A stretch of DNA of 64,000 bases from Adiantum capillus-veneris (taxonomy: Eukaryota > Streptophyta > Polypodiopsida > Polypodiales > Pteridaceae), in contig CM043953.1 in NCBI GenBank assembly GCA_014529385.2, forward strand, positions 109,002,549 through 109,066,548, written 5' to 3'. Both the position numbers and the translations under genes were made by a program. The number at the start of each line of letters is the position of its first letter. Positions within the stretch are counted from its first letter, which is position 1. The notes under the pieces were generated by a model. It did not search any database. It worked only from the letters and a program-made list of their open reading frames with translations, and was not told the DNA's origin. Of the stretch, positions 1 to 11,230 are shown in pieces.

Positions 1-290
1 AGTGGATTGGGGCGCTGTGTATACCCTGGGCTATAGTGAGGCATTGTGTTGTGTGTTGGGTGTGTTCCCCTTTTCCCCTCTCCAGTGTGGAGAAGATGCA
101 ACAACCATCTATTAGAAACTAATATTTCTAGTCAAAAGATGCAACTTGAAGGATGTCAAAGTGCAATCCCTCCAAAAGATGTAGAATCCAGTGCTTACGA
201 CAGAGGTACTAGTTATTATGTCAATGATGCTGATAGCCGATTTTCAAAAATCAAATAAAAAAAAGAAAAGAATTTATTTTTCCTCTGCCG
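1..290. other. No gene recognised
   Basis: Short reading frames here have no recognisable domain and no splice context. I see nothing beyond ordinary unique-looking sequence ahead of the TC-rich LTR. Confidence 0.5.
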
Positions 291-548
291 GAGCCGTGGT
301 GACACCATCGGAAAGCTCAGCAATGCCTGGTCAACCTCACGGCCCTAGCTTTTACTGGCATGGCCTCATCATTCTCCCCCCCCCCCCCCCCCCCCCCCCC
401 CCCCGATCTAGCTCTCTTCACCTCTCTCTCAGCAAAGGCCCCACGGGCATGGAAGGAAATATCCCGCTCTCTCTCATATGCCCTACACACCTCCCTCTTC
501 CCCTCTCTCCCTTCTCGGCAAAACGCTCTCTCTCCCTCATCCATTTCA

Positions 549-600
<52 letters not shown>

Positions 601-1022
601 CACAGCCAAGAAGGCAGCCACAAGCCGTAGGTGGCTTGGCCATCCTTTCTCTCTATCTCCCTTGTGGCCTACAAGAAGTCGAAACACACTCTCTCTCTAA
701 TATTCTCTCTCTCTTACCCACCTGTTGACCATCAATGACCCCCCACCTTATTTGCCACCCTTGGCCAGGAGCGGACTCGCGTTTCCCCCCATATCTCTCG
801 CTTTCTCCCTCGCGCTCCCTCTGTGTTGAGCCCACAGCCGCATACGAACTCTCTCTCCCTCCCTTATTCTTATCCACACGCTCACCCATCACCCTCTCAC
901 ACTCCCTCCCTCGCTCTTTGTGCAAGCCAATAGCCCGAAGATATTATCTCTCTCTCTCACCCACACACCGCTTTACCCCACTCCATTGCTAACACCCCCC
1001 CCCCCCATCTTCACTTCCCACT

Positions 1023-1115
<93 letters not shown>
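1023..1115. repeat. (TC)n microsatellite
   Basis: About 90 bases of pure CT dinucleotides in the LTR U3; further tracts are at about 551-597 and 1546-1632. Polypyrimidine tracts of this length can form triplex DNA and are prone to length change. Confidence 0.95.
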
Positions 1116-1118
<3 letters not shown>

Positions 1119-1537
1119 GGAGAGCGGTTCCGCAAGCCATGGAGGGATCCTTTCTCTCTCTATCTCTATCTCTCTCTCAATCCCTTTCCACCATGGACCC
1201 TATCCCCTATCCTCTCACCCTCCATCACAACCTCACACTGGATCCCCTCTCAGTCTCTTGTCCCATGGTGGGAACCCGCCTTAGGGGCCTTATACTCTTT
1301 CTCTCTCTAATATTCCCTCTCTCTCTCGTTGACTAGGCACCCCCCCCTCAATTTTCGGCTGCTGTCGAGCCTGCCGACACCATCTACTTACCATCCCTGG
1401 ACCCAGCCCGTGCGGGTGCTTGAATCCACACACACACACACTCGTCCTCTCCCTCCCTCACCCCTTCACCACCACACCCCATCTCCCTCTCTCTTGCACG
1501 CTCTATACACCAGCCCATAGGCGGCCCGTTTCTCTCT

Positions 1538-1635
<98 letters not shown>

Positions 1636-2277
1636 TTCTCTCTCGTACACAGTCCAGAGGTGCACAACTTAGCATATAAGGCAGTCTCTCTCCAACACAC
1701 ACACACAACATTCCCCCCGCCTCTACGTCGCCAACAAAAAAAGAAAAAATAAAAAAAAATATTTATATATATATTATAGACATACTTCCTCCCGTTCCCA
1801 CGCATACGCACACACACATATACATACACACCCACGCATAACGTACAAAAAAAAAAAAAGAATTCTACTACGATGACATCGACAAAAGAAGGAAGACACC
1901 CAAAGCACGCAACGCCGACAATAAAAAGAAGAGATGCGCCGAAGGCATGCCCTGACCGACTCCGAAAAGACGTACGCACTATAGTGATGCACCGGCAACT
2001 GCCATTCACCGGCATCATGCAACCACGACATCATTTTCAATAAACCGTAGGTTATTATCATCATTTTCCAGTTTTCACCCAAGCCTTGTAAAATTCCCAA
2101 TTTGTAATTTCCCTCTCTCTAGGTGATGGTCACAAAGGCCCACCTGGAGGTTTTCATTTTTAATAACTCCCAAGACAAAGCAAGGGTCAACCACACCGGG
2201 CAGACCACCTTGCTTTGTCTCCCCAATTAGCTTGCCGTAATCAAACCAGGATTACCCTAATCCAAGCTGCCAACACC

Positions 2278-2325
2278 CATAAAAAGGCACAAAGAGGTCA
2301 CTATCGGGGGGGGGGGGGGGGGGGG
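2278..2325 (+). promoter_or_regulatory. LTR core promoter with G20 tract at the expected start site
   Basis: A TATA-like CATAAAAAGG begins at 2278 and a run of 20 G occupies 2306-2325, 27-28 bases downstream, where plant transcription normally starts. The same arrangement occurs at 36379-36435 and 45417-45457. Confidence 0.6.
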
Positions 2326-2674
2326 CAGTTCATGAGAGGTTAGCACTTGGTAGAGTTTTAGTGGGAGGAATTGACACTATTGGTATCAGGGGGAGGGGAC
2401 TTGTGTGATGGTTTGTTTTGGGAATTGCACCATGTGAAGGGATCTACGTCCACCTCTCAACTCCAGTGGTCGATTCACACACACATGCACATCCTTGGTA
2501 GCAAGTTTCATATCATCGAGTCGTCCTTAGAGAACGCGCCAAGTAGATTCACCATCTCTTTTCCCTATCTCTCTATCACCACGGTGTGTCACCTCGCCGG
2601 AAGGAAGGTCATTGTAAATACTGCAAGAAATATTTCTCCCTCACACCCTCGAGGGTTTTCATTATTTGTCAATG

Positions 2675-2727
<53 letters not shown>
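2675..2727. repeat. (GT)n microsatellite inside LTR
   Basis: Pure GT dinucleotides just upstream of the U5 hairpin. The homologous LTR has (GT)n at 45811-45855, so the tract is ancestral to this LTR family and has varied in length. Confidence 0.9.
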
Positions 2728-2728
<1 letters not shown>

Positions 2729-2760
2729 GTTTGCGGTGTTCACATCACCGTTTTCTATGT

Positions 2761-2780
2761 CCTAGCCGCTCAAAGCTAGG
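2761..2780 (+). other. Conserved LTR U5 hairpin, copy 1
   Basis: CCTAGC and GCTAGG can pair around an 8-base loop and are followed by TGGTGCC. Four other LTRs in the window have the hairpin in the same place, one with compensating changes in the stem. Confidence 0.6.
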
Positions 2781-2955
2781 TGGTGCCCCCTGTTCTCTTT
2801 ACCGTGACCGGCTCAAGGCCACCATCGGCTCCCAGCGTTTTAGAGGCTGTCGGGGTCCGAGTATCGCTTTGCTCCCATCATTTGGTGCCCCTACGGAGGA
2901 GGGCTTCTAAGAAACCTGTAGTTTACAAAGCCGAAAGGAACGCAAACCATCAATC

Positions 2956-3096
2956 ATGGATCAATGGCTGAAGGAATTCTCTAACTGGAGGACGGAAGAG
3001 GAGGAGACTAAGGAGGCCCTAGCCGCCTTCATTGAAGTACTACTTCCAGGCTGTAGTGTCGTCAGTATTCAAGATCACCGAGTGTTTTCTCTCTAA
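2956..3096 (+). pseudogene. Leader ORF of G1, truncated
   Basis: A 46-residue frame begins about 75 bases after the LTR end with MDQWLKEF and contains an acidic stretch. The same frame opens the internal region of the second element at 36994 (MDEWLKEF), where it runs for 68 residues. Position and conservation between two copies suggest it was the start of the element's polyprotein, now separated from gag by non-coding sequence. No domain is recognised. Confidence 0.45.
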
Positions 3097-3756
3097 TGTT
3101 TCGAGAGGAGTCGTCAACTACATCAACCACAAAGTCTAAATCCGGAAGCCTAAAGCATTTGGTGGATGCAAGTGGGCCTACACTCTCTCTAGGCCTGGAG
3201 AGTTCAAATGAAGTTCGACCACCCAAGCACCGTCGCCGCATGCAAAATGGAAAGTCGATTGAGGTAGACTCTTCTCGCCCAGTCTGTTTTGAACCTAATG
3301 TGGAGGATTGTACGGACCTTTACAAGAGGTAGAAGCATGTGGTGAAGGTGTCACCTCGTCAACACCTGAGGTACGCAACCCTAGTGGGGTCAAGATCCTT
3401 GCCCTACACCTGACATGGATAATAACAATAGGCCATAAGTATTTTCTTTTGGTTTTTTGCAACACATGCATGTAAACGTGTATATTGATAAGAAGATATT
3501 CTACCAGCAAAAGACTGTTTTCCTATTCGGAGCCGAGATGCTTGATGAAATCCTCAGATCTCCACGTTCCATCATCTTGCCCCTTTTGGATTACTACCAC
3601 TCTTTTGATGTAAGCATCTTTATTCTGTTCTAGCTTTGCAATACATTCTTTATCCTGTTTTAATCTATCCACCCAACCCTGTAAAAAGCCGCTATGAGCC
3701 GCTACTGTCATTAAGATTTTTTTTAAAAAAGGTTTGTAATTTCCTGAGTCACTACC

Positions 3757-4374
3757 ATGGCAAGTGTTTCTTTCCCCACGTTCAGTGGAAATAAGGGAGA
3801 AGATCTCACCACTGACTTTCTGGATGATTTCGACATCGCTTGTGTGGTTTCCAACAAGGATGACAACGCTTTACGACTCCAAAATTTTCCTCTACTAATG
3901 AAAGTAGAGGCCAAGTCCTGGTACAATGCATTTCCCCAGGCTACCAAAAATGCATGGGATGTTTTACGGGCTGCCTTTGTGAAGATGTTTGGTGGAGGCA
4001 CAACCTCGGAGAAGCTATGGCAGCTACTACTGACGGAATTGAAGCATGGAGGTCTGCTAGAGTATGCCACCTACGAGTCCAAGTTTGTCGACTTATGGGA
4101 GAGATGGGTTGCCTCAATGAAGAAAGGCGAACGAGTGCCAAATTTCCTGAAGAAGGACCGTTTCATTGCTGGACTATGGTCGCCGCTTAGAGAGAAAGTG
4201 AAGGGAAGGTTTCCTTCCACATATGAGTTGGCAATAGAAGTAGCACGCCTTAAAGACAAGAAGTTGCGCATGCAAGCAAGAGTAAATGAGTCAGAGGAAA
4301 CAAGCTCGGTTCGACCAACCCCCGTGACTGCAACAGCCATTCATAGAGCCCAACCACAAGAGGCATCAAAGTAA
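3757..4374 (+). CDS. Gypsy-type Gag (retrotrans_gag) of element G1
   Basis: This 205-residue frame looks like the central capsid part of plant Ty3/gypsy Gag, which forms the virus-like particle. Typical features are the W-Y-N segment near residue 55, the LRAAFVKMFGG block near 70, the TYESKFVDLWERW block near 105 and the ARLKDKK segment near 175. The homologous frame at 38503-39097 is about 80 percent similar but frameshifted, so this copy is the better preserved. The ATG at 3757 is chosen because the second copy starts at the same residue. No protease, reverse transcriptase or integrase follows. The frame is open but the element is probably inactive. Confidence 0.75.
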   Translation: MASVSFPTFSGNKGEDLTTDFLDDFDIACVVSNKDDNALRLQNFPLLMKVEAKSWYNAFPQATKNAWDVLRAAFVKMFGGGTTSEKLWQLLLTELKHGGLLEYATYESKFVDLWERWVASMKKGERVPNFLKKDRFIAGLWSPLREKVKGRFPSTYELAIEVARLKDKKLRMQARVNESEETSSVRPTPVTATAIHRAQPQEASK

Positions 4375-4468
4375 CAACAAGACCTGCTGAGTCGCATCAC
4401 TGCCTAGCTAGAGAGTTTATCCGTGCATCTGGTGCAGCAAGGGCATTCACCCGTCAGAAATCAAGAAC

Positions 4469-4699
4469 ATGGAAGAGGACAACGAAGGAAAAAACCAAGA
4501 GTACCACTGCTATAATTATGAGGAAGACGGCCATGGTATGTACTACTACTCACATCCAAGGAGGCAGAATTTCAATAGAGGAGGGAGACAGAATCAGATC
4601 TCTCCGCCAAGGGAAAGACCACCACCGCCGTGGCAACCAATCTCACCTGTTCAAATCCCACCACCAGCCGTGCAACCACAGCTAGGCCCACCAGTTTAA
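4469..4699 (+). pseudogene. Degenerate zinc-knuckle tail of G1 Gag
   Basis: A 76-residue frame after a short gap contains a CCHC-like segment followed by RRQNFNRGGRQNQ and a proline-rich tail. The second and last cysteines are tyrosines here. In the second copy (39173-39430) a different cysteine is lost and these are present, so each copy decayed independently from a full C-X2-C-X4-H-X4-C knuckle. It is separated from the capsid frame by a stop and was probably its C-terminal nucleocapsid part. Confidence 0.65.
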
Positions 4700-4790
4700 T
4701 TCCTACAGCCACCAATGAAATCACCACCACAATCACCACTTACACTCATCCTACGCCCACCAGCAATTGGTACCAGCACACCAAGTATCA

Positions 4791-7700
4791 TAAAACCATC
4801 CACGCTATTAGAGTAGAGATAGGACTTTTCAATAGAGCGAGCTTGGACAGGTTGTGGACCTCCAAACCACATAGGGCTAAAACCTCCATAACACAATGGC
4901 TAGTAGGTTGGACAAGTAATGGTCCTTTGCCCAAACCATACATGGTAGTTAACAAGGTAGTTACACTCCCTTCACACATTGACCTTCAATCAATAGAGAT
5001 AGCTTCTTTCAATAGAGCTAGATTGGAAAGGTGGTGGACCTTCTAACCACCTTGGGCTAAAACCTCCGTAACACAATGGTTAGTAGGTTGGACAAGTGAT
5101 GGACCTCTGTCCCAAACTCCTTTATGGTAGGAAACATAGTAGCTAGACTCCATTCACACTTTAATCATCAAACAATAGTGATAGATTCTTTCAATAGATA
5201 GGTGGTGCATCTCCAAACAACCTTGGGCTAAAACCTCCATAACGCAATGGTTAGTTTGTTGGACAAGTGGTGGAACTCTGTCCCAAATCATCAATGGTAG
5301 TAAACATAGTAGCTCTACTACATTCACACATTGACCTTTAAATAGTAGAGAAAACTTCTTTCAATAGATCTAGCTTGGACAGGTGGTTGACCTTCAAACC
5401 AACGTGGGATAAAACCTCAATAACACAAAGGATAGTAGGTTGAAAAAGTGCCAGACCTCTACCCCAAACTATCTAGGTCATCAAACTCGAGATAGGACTA
5501 TTCAATAGAGGTAGCTTTGACAGGTGGTGGACCTTCAAACCACCTTGGGATAAAACCTCCATAACACAATAGTTAGTAGGTTGGACAAGTGATGGACCTT
5601 TGTCCCAAATCCTTCATGGTGTAAACAATAGTGATAGATTCTTTCAATAGAGCTAGCTTGGATAGGTGGTGGATCTTCAAACAACCTTGGGCTAACACCT
5701 CCATAACGCAATGGTTAGTAGGTTGGGCAAATGGTGGACCTCTGTCCCAAACTGTCAATGGTAGTAAACATAGTACCTCTACTCCATTCACAAATTGAAC
5801 TTCAAACAATAGAGATAGCTTCTTTGAATAGATCTAGCTTGGATAGGTGGTGGACCTTCAAACCGCTGTTGGGAAACAAACAAATTGAAACACCTCTATA
5901 GTGATGTCACCCAAGAGCGTTGAAAGAGAACTACAAGACACCAAAAGCTTCGCAAAATCCTTTTGAAACACCACAAGTCCAATAGGAGTAGACCCTTGGG
6001 AATTTACTAGCCATCGCCCACCCAAGAGACTATGTCACATAGGAGCAAAACCCTACCAAAGCATGGATTTACAGCACACGCCGACCAATGCATATGAAGA
6101 AAAGATCCTCTCCTTCCACAATCAAACATCACAAACCCACAAATTCAACATAAATTCCACGATTCATAGATACATGCCCTCCGAATCTGTCTACACACAA
6201 TTTGCCACTAGGCTGCCATAGCCATAACCCTGCAGAGAACTAGTCGTAACCTGATGAGCACAACTCCAATTGGGGCACTTTAAAGCTTGAGAGAAAGCTT
6301 TAAAAATGACTGGCGAGAAAGCTGAATATGACCAAAATTGATTCCATCCGCCCCCATGAGAAAAATTGACGCGAACAGAGAGCTGTCCCAGCACGACTAC
6401 ACGTAGAGAAGGCTAGTCGGGGCAAAAAACTGCATCCAAGAGCACCAAGGAGATAGAACGAGCTAAAACCTAAAATTTCTGATCTTTTGCTGAACTTTTT
6501 TTAGTTTGTACATGAGTTTAAGTTATATACAAGGCTCACTTCAAAAAACTCACTCACAGGCACTTACAGTAGCCCGACAACTGTCACTAGACTAGCGACT
6601 TGCTGTGCATGTACATGTGCTTGCTAAAGAAAGCTAAAAAACCCACAAAAAGAAAGCCCACAGGCCCTTTTGACATCGGGTGTCATGTCCGTATGTACAA
6701 ATTTACAAAAAACGGGGTGTCAGAACTGCGCCCAACACCGCCTTGGGCTAAAACCTCCATAACACAATGGATAGTAGGTTGGACAAGATTAGGACATCTA
6801 GTCAAAACCATCCACGCTATCAGAGTTGAGATAGGAATATTTAATAGAGCCAGCTTGGACAGGTTGTGGATCTTCAAACCACATAGGGCTAAAACCTGCA
6901 TAACACAATGGCTAGTATGTTGGACAAGTGATTATCCTCTACCCAAACCATACATGGTAGTAAACAAGGTAGATACACTCCATTCACACATTGAACTTCA
7001 AACAATAGAGGTAGCTTCTTTCAATAGAGCTAGCTTGGATAGGTGCTGGAACTTCAAACCACCTTGGGCTAGAACCTCAATAACACAATGGATAGTAGGC
7101 TGGACAAGTGCTTGACCTCTACTCCAAACCATCCACGCTATTAGTGTAGAGATAGGACTATTAAATAGAGCTAGCTTGGACAGGTGGTGGACTTTCAAAC
7201 CACCTTGGGCTAAAACCTCCATAACACAATAGTTAGTATCTTGGACAAGTGATGGACCTCTATCCCAAACCCTTCATGATAGTCAACATAGTAGTAGACT
7301 CCATTCACACTTTAACCTTCAAGGAATATTGATAGATTCATTCAATAGAGCTATCCTGGATAGGTGGTGAATCTTCAAACAACTTTGGGCTAAAACCTCT
7401 ACAACGCAATGATTAGTACGTTGGAAAAGTGGTGGATCTCTGTCCCTAACCATTAATGTTAGTAAACATAATAGCTCTACTCCATTCACACATTGATCTT
7501 CAAACAATAGGGATAGATTTTTTCAATAGATCTAGCTTGGACAGATGGTGGACCTTCAAACCACCCTGGGCTAAAACCTCAATAACACAATGGATAGTAG
7601 ATTGGAAAAGTGTCGGACCTCTACCCCAAACCATCCACGTCATTAGACTAGAGATAGGACTATTCAATAGCGATAGCTTGGACAAGTGATGGAACTTCAA

Positions 7701-8085
7701 ACCACCATGGGCTAAAACCTCCATAACACATTGGTTAGTAGGTTGGACGAGTGGTGGACCTCTATCCCAAACCATCCACCTAATTAGACTAGAGATAGGA
7801 CTATTCAATAGAGCTAGCTTGGGCAGTCGTGGACCTTCAAACAACCTTGGACTAAAACCTCAATAACACGATAGATAGTAGGTTGGGCAAGTGGTGGACC
7901 CATGTCCCAAACCATCCATGGTAATAAAAAAAGTAGCTACACTCCATTCACACATTGACCTTGAACCAATAGAGATAGCTTCTTTCAAAGGAGCTAGCTT
8001 CTACAGGTGGTGGACCTTCAAACAATCTTGGGCTAAAACCTCCATTACACAATGGATAGTAGGTTGGACAAGTGGTGGAGTAGAT
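4791..8085. repeat. Satellite array with two monomer lengths (141 and 180 bp)
   Basis: About 15 monomers share a core of roughly 100 bases (from CTAGCTTGGACAGG to GTTGGACAAGTGG). Using the AATAG anchor, copies start at 4831, 5011, 5193, 5363, 5504, 5646, 5827, 6843, 7023, 7164, 7344, 7525, 7666 and 7807, with a last one at 7987. Spacings are 180, 182, 170, 141, 142, 181, then across the inserted LTR 141 after subtraction, then 180, 141, 180, 181, 141, 141, 180. Short monomers carry a CATCCACGCTATTAGAG-type variable segment; long ones carry CATTCACACATTGACC. The left edge directly abuts gag-element sequence. Confidence 0.9.
5867..6737. mobile_element. Solo LTR (871 bp) inserted in the satellite
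   Basis: The segment starts TGTTGGG and ends CCCAACA, a perfect 7-base terminal inverted repeat with TG...CA ends typical of LTRs. It interrupts a satellite monomer precisely: the host reads through when it is removed. The flanks repeat CCGC (or ACCGC, because the element's last A is ambiguous), a 4-5 bp target-site duplication. No coding frame of note lies inside. I infer a solo LTR left by LTR-LTR recombination; a short non-autonomous element is the alternative. Confidence 0.75.
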
Positions 8086-9240
8086 GGCCAGAAATGACAT
8101 GCCATATGGGGTGCCCTCTACACCACACATAGCCTGAACATACCCAAGCATCATATCAAGGTAGGAGTAATTCTATAGGTAGAGAGGGGCACCACCTAGC
8201 ATAAGTGCGGATAGGACGCAGATATACATGACCTAGGGTAGCAAAAGTGAGATGCCTCTAGGTAACAAACATGAAACGGTGATACAACAAACGTCCACAT
8301 GTAGAAAAAATTCCTAGTCAACAGTCAGGGGTGTGTGTACGATGGAGGTATGTGACAAGGTCGGAATGGAGCATACTGACTGATTGGAGAGGCCGCACAT
8401 GATAGAGCACAAGCAGAGTGATATGCAAGAGACGAAACATCCCATGAATGTGGGAAAACAAAACTAAGGAGAAGAGAGAATGGACCCCAAAGATCAAGAC
8501 AACATTGCACACTTTTATTGGCGATGATGATACTTACAAATGGTGGTCTTGACTATTACCAACCTGGCTGTTGGCACTAGGGATGCATGATGGAATGCGA
8601 GCACCATATGGTGCATGGTGAAGTTGGAATTAGCGGAGAGGTTAGTTGAGGGAAAACATCAAGATAATGCATCCATCGATGACGTCAATCACCAACATCG
8701 AGAGCGGCCCAAGGTACCATGGTGTCGATGCATTCAATCCTAGAGTGCTCATTTTGCCTCATGGGAGAGTAGGGACTGCCTTATGTGCATGGAGTGGTCG
8801 TGACTAGTAGCTCAACCATGGTGTGGTGGCGAATGGGGGAAATGGTGATGTTGCCAATGCTAAAATGCCCAAGCTTGCAACCAAACATGATGCCATGAGC
8901 TCTCTAGCTTGGGGGGTGCACTATGTGCTTAGTGGTGCTTGTGCATGGAGCTAATGTGTTCCTCCTTCACTTGTTACCCTTTGTGCTTAGCGGAGGCCTC
9001 TTTATATATTCTTAAGAGGTGGTCCTTACCCAATGGTCCTTGCAAATATCCAGTGGTTGCTGTAGAAGGTCTAGATGCCTCTCTAGTAGGAGAGATAGAG
9101 AGAGAGAAGGTAGAGATAGAGAGAGAGGAAAGAGTGGGGTGGGGAGAGTTTTTTTACAATCCACTAGCCACTGGCTTGGTTACTAGGAAAGATGGGAGTT
9201 CGGGGAATTTACAAGGGTTTCGTTGATGGTTCAGGTGTTG
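8086..9240. other. No gene recognised
   Basis: Sequence between the satellite and the inverted LTR. Frames are short and without recognisable domains; a TATATATTC-like stretch near 9003 and short GA tracts near 9090-9130 are the only features seen. Confidence 0.4.
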
Positions 9241-9999
9241 GGTGTGAGGTTTAAGGCTGCCAGAATTGGTAGTTGTTGCGAGAAGCCGAGATTCTACATG
9301 CTACTTCCTCTTGGTGCCGGCAGGCGCGTGCCTTCGGCACTACTTCTTGTTTTGGTGTTGGCAGCGCACGACTTGGTCGTTCTTGTTGATGGTGTCGATG
9401 TCGTATTTCTTTTCTCTTTTTTCATTGTGGGTGCGTATATGCGTGCGTGCAATGTGTGTGTATGTGAGTGCGTGTATGCACGTGGGTGTTTAGGCGTGTG
9501 TATATATGTGAGTGCGTGAGTGTGTCGATGCTCTTTTTTTAATGTTCGTGCGTGTAAACGTGTGTGCTATATATGTGTTTATGTGTTTATAGGGATGTGT
9601 GTGTGTATAAGTGTGTGGGTGTATATGGCAAGGGTGTGCGAATGTGGGAACGAGGGATAGAGTGATTTATATATATATATATATTTATATGTATGAAAAC
9701 AATATAGAAAAAAATATTACGTGCAACTTCTTACGAGAACGAGGGGGGGAGAAGGAGATGGCGTGAGTGAGAGGGGGGGAAAGATGGTGAGGGAATGGGG
9801 AGAGGTGGTGTGTGTGTGTGTGTGGGTGAGAGAGAAAGAGAGAGAAGAATTAACCGGTTGAGCACTTTGGGCTCATCAAGAGAGCGTGCGAGAGGAAGAG
9901 AGAGAGAGAGGGGGGCCCTTCCGGCTGCTCTTTGCGGACAGTGAGTGAGGAAGGGGAGGGGGGGGGGGGGGGAGTTATTGAGGGTGAATGGGGTGGGGT

Positions 10000-10096
<97 letters not shown>

Positions 10097-10120
10097 ATGC
10101 TAGCCTTTGGGTTGTCTACA

Positions 10121-10162
<42 letters not shown>

Positions 10163-10609
10163 GGAGAGTGAGAGGGAGAGTGTGTGCTACATGGCTTGCT
10201 GGTGGAAGGAAGACAGGAGGGGAGAGAGGGGTGTGTGTGAGGCCAAGAGAGTGTGGACGTGAGGAGAGGGTGGTTGAGGTATGGCGGCCCTATCAGAGGG
10301 AGAAAGACAAGCGAGGGGGGGTAAGAGAGAGAGAGTGTGGAAAATAATGAAAGAGAGAGAGAGAGAGACTTTGTAAGAGCACGGCGGCCCACTATAGTGA
10401 TAGAGAGTGTGTGATATTTTATGCGCCGTACGGGGCTTGGTGGAAGGGCGCAATTTTTGAGCGAGCAATTTCTAGCAAGCGCTTTTTAAGAATCGGACGA
10501 TCGGATTCCCAAAAGAAGGGACAATCTACCCATCTGTCTCTCTCTATCTCTATCTCTTCTCTCTCTCTCTCTATCTCACTCTCTCTCTCTCCCTCCCTCT
10601 TTTGTTTCC

Positions 10610-10681
<72 letters not shown>

Positions 10682-10720
10682 GTTTCCTCTCTCTCTTCAG
10701 CTAAAATTTGATTTTCGTTT
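9240..10720 (-). repeat. Inverted, truncated copy of the TC-rich LTR
   Basis: Read on the minus strand, 9420-9290 resembles 1865-1950 and 35960-36050 (blocks like GACATCGAC and CGAAGGCA in the same order). The minus strand then runs through (TC)n tracts equivalent to those of the plus-strand LTRs. The U5 end with the hairpin is missing, so the copy is truncated near 9240. It contains (GA)n at about 10005-10090 and 10124-10160 and (CT)n at about 10614-10677. Confidence 0.55.
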
Positions 10721-11230
10721 CACGACCAACTTACATTCAAACAAAAAACACCATGGATTTATTCAATACACTATTAATAAGAGAAAAAAAAGTTCCTTAC
10801 ACATAGTATGTTCTATTTCATATAGCAAACCCCAAATCTATGTGTTCCATTGCATCAAAAGTAAATACATATGGGGGTTGATACATCATGGGTGACATGG
10901 ATGAAAGAAGGGCGGTGGGGGGCCATATGCTCTAGGAGGAAACAAAGGTCGTGCCAATGAGGGAAGTGCACCAAATGGTGGGGGAACTCCTCCAAATGGT
11001 AGAGGGTACAAACTATATGTGAAAGAGGCAATAGGTAGTGAAAGAGGCAATGGATCAACTCCAGGCGGGGCCTCAGATGTGGAGGTAATGAATGCACTGG
11101 GAGACGATCGAGTTGCACACCATGCCAAAACTAGGGCCGTGAAAGTGGGATACGGTGCTGCTACTGCCCCGCCCTGACTGCTGAGTGGTGTCGAGAAAGG
11201 TGGGTCAAGCGGATGAAGTTGCTCGGACTC
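10721..11230. other. 3' flank of the ParB-methyltransferase gene
   Basis: This stretch lies downstream of the minus-strand stop at 11231. A proline-rich minus-strand frame (about 10886-11128) has no recognised domain and could be a further exon or UTR. I see no other gene. Confidence 0.35.

Larger units (their letters stand above)
290..2880 (+). repeat. TC-rich 5' LTR of gag-only gypsy-like element G1
   Basis: The sequence runs through a C29 tract (376-404), several (TC)n tracts, a promoter with a TATA-like box near 2278, and a U5 part ending at the CA at 2880. It is followed by TTTGGTGCCCC, a possible primer-binding site. The downstream 800 bases are clearly similar to 36150-36918 and 45190-46016, which sit in the same position relative to their elements. 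The left boundary near 290 is uncertain because the TC-rich U3 diverges strongly between copies. I infer an LTR from position, promoter, U5 hairpin and copy number. Confidence 0.6.

Noticed and set aside
1384-1711. Long frames made of Arg-Glu or Leu-Ser dipeptides (also near 418-687, 9932-10392 and 62204-62479)
   Set aside because: They are direct translations of (GA)n/(TC)n tracts, open in several frames at once, with no other protein-like sequence.
6683-7844. Repeat-protein gene on the minus strand of the satellite
   Set aside because: Frames exist because monomer lengths are multiples of three; no start or splice context and no recognised fold.
4791-8085. CRISPR-like array
   Set aside because: Repeats of 141 and 180 bp are imperfect, contiguous and without unique spacers: a eukaryotic satellite.
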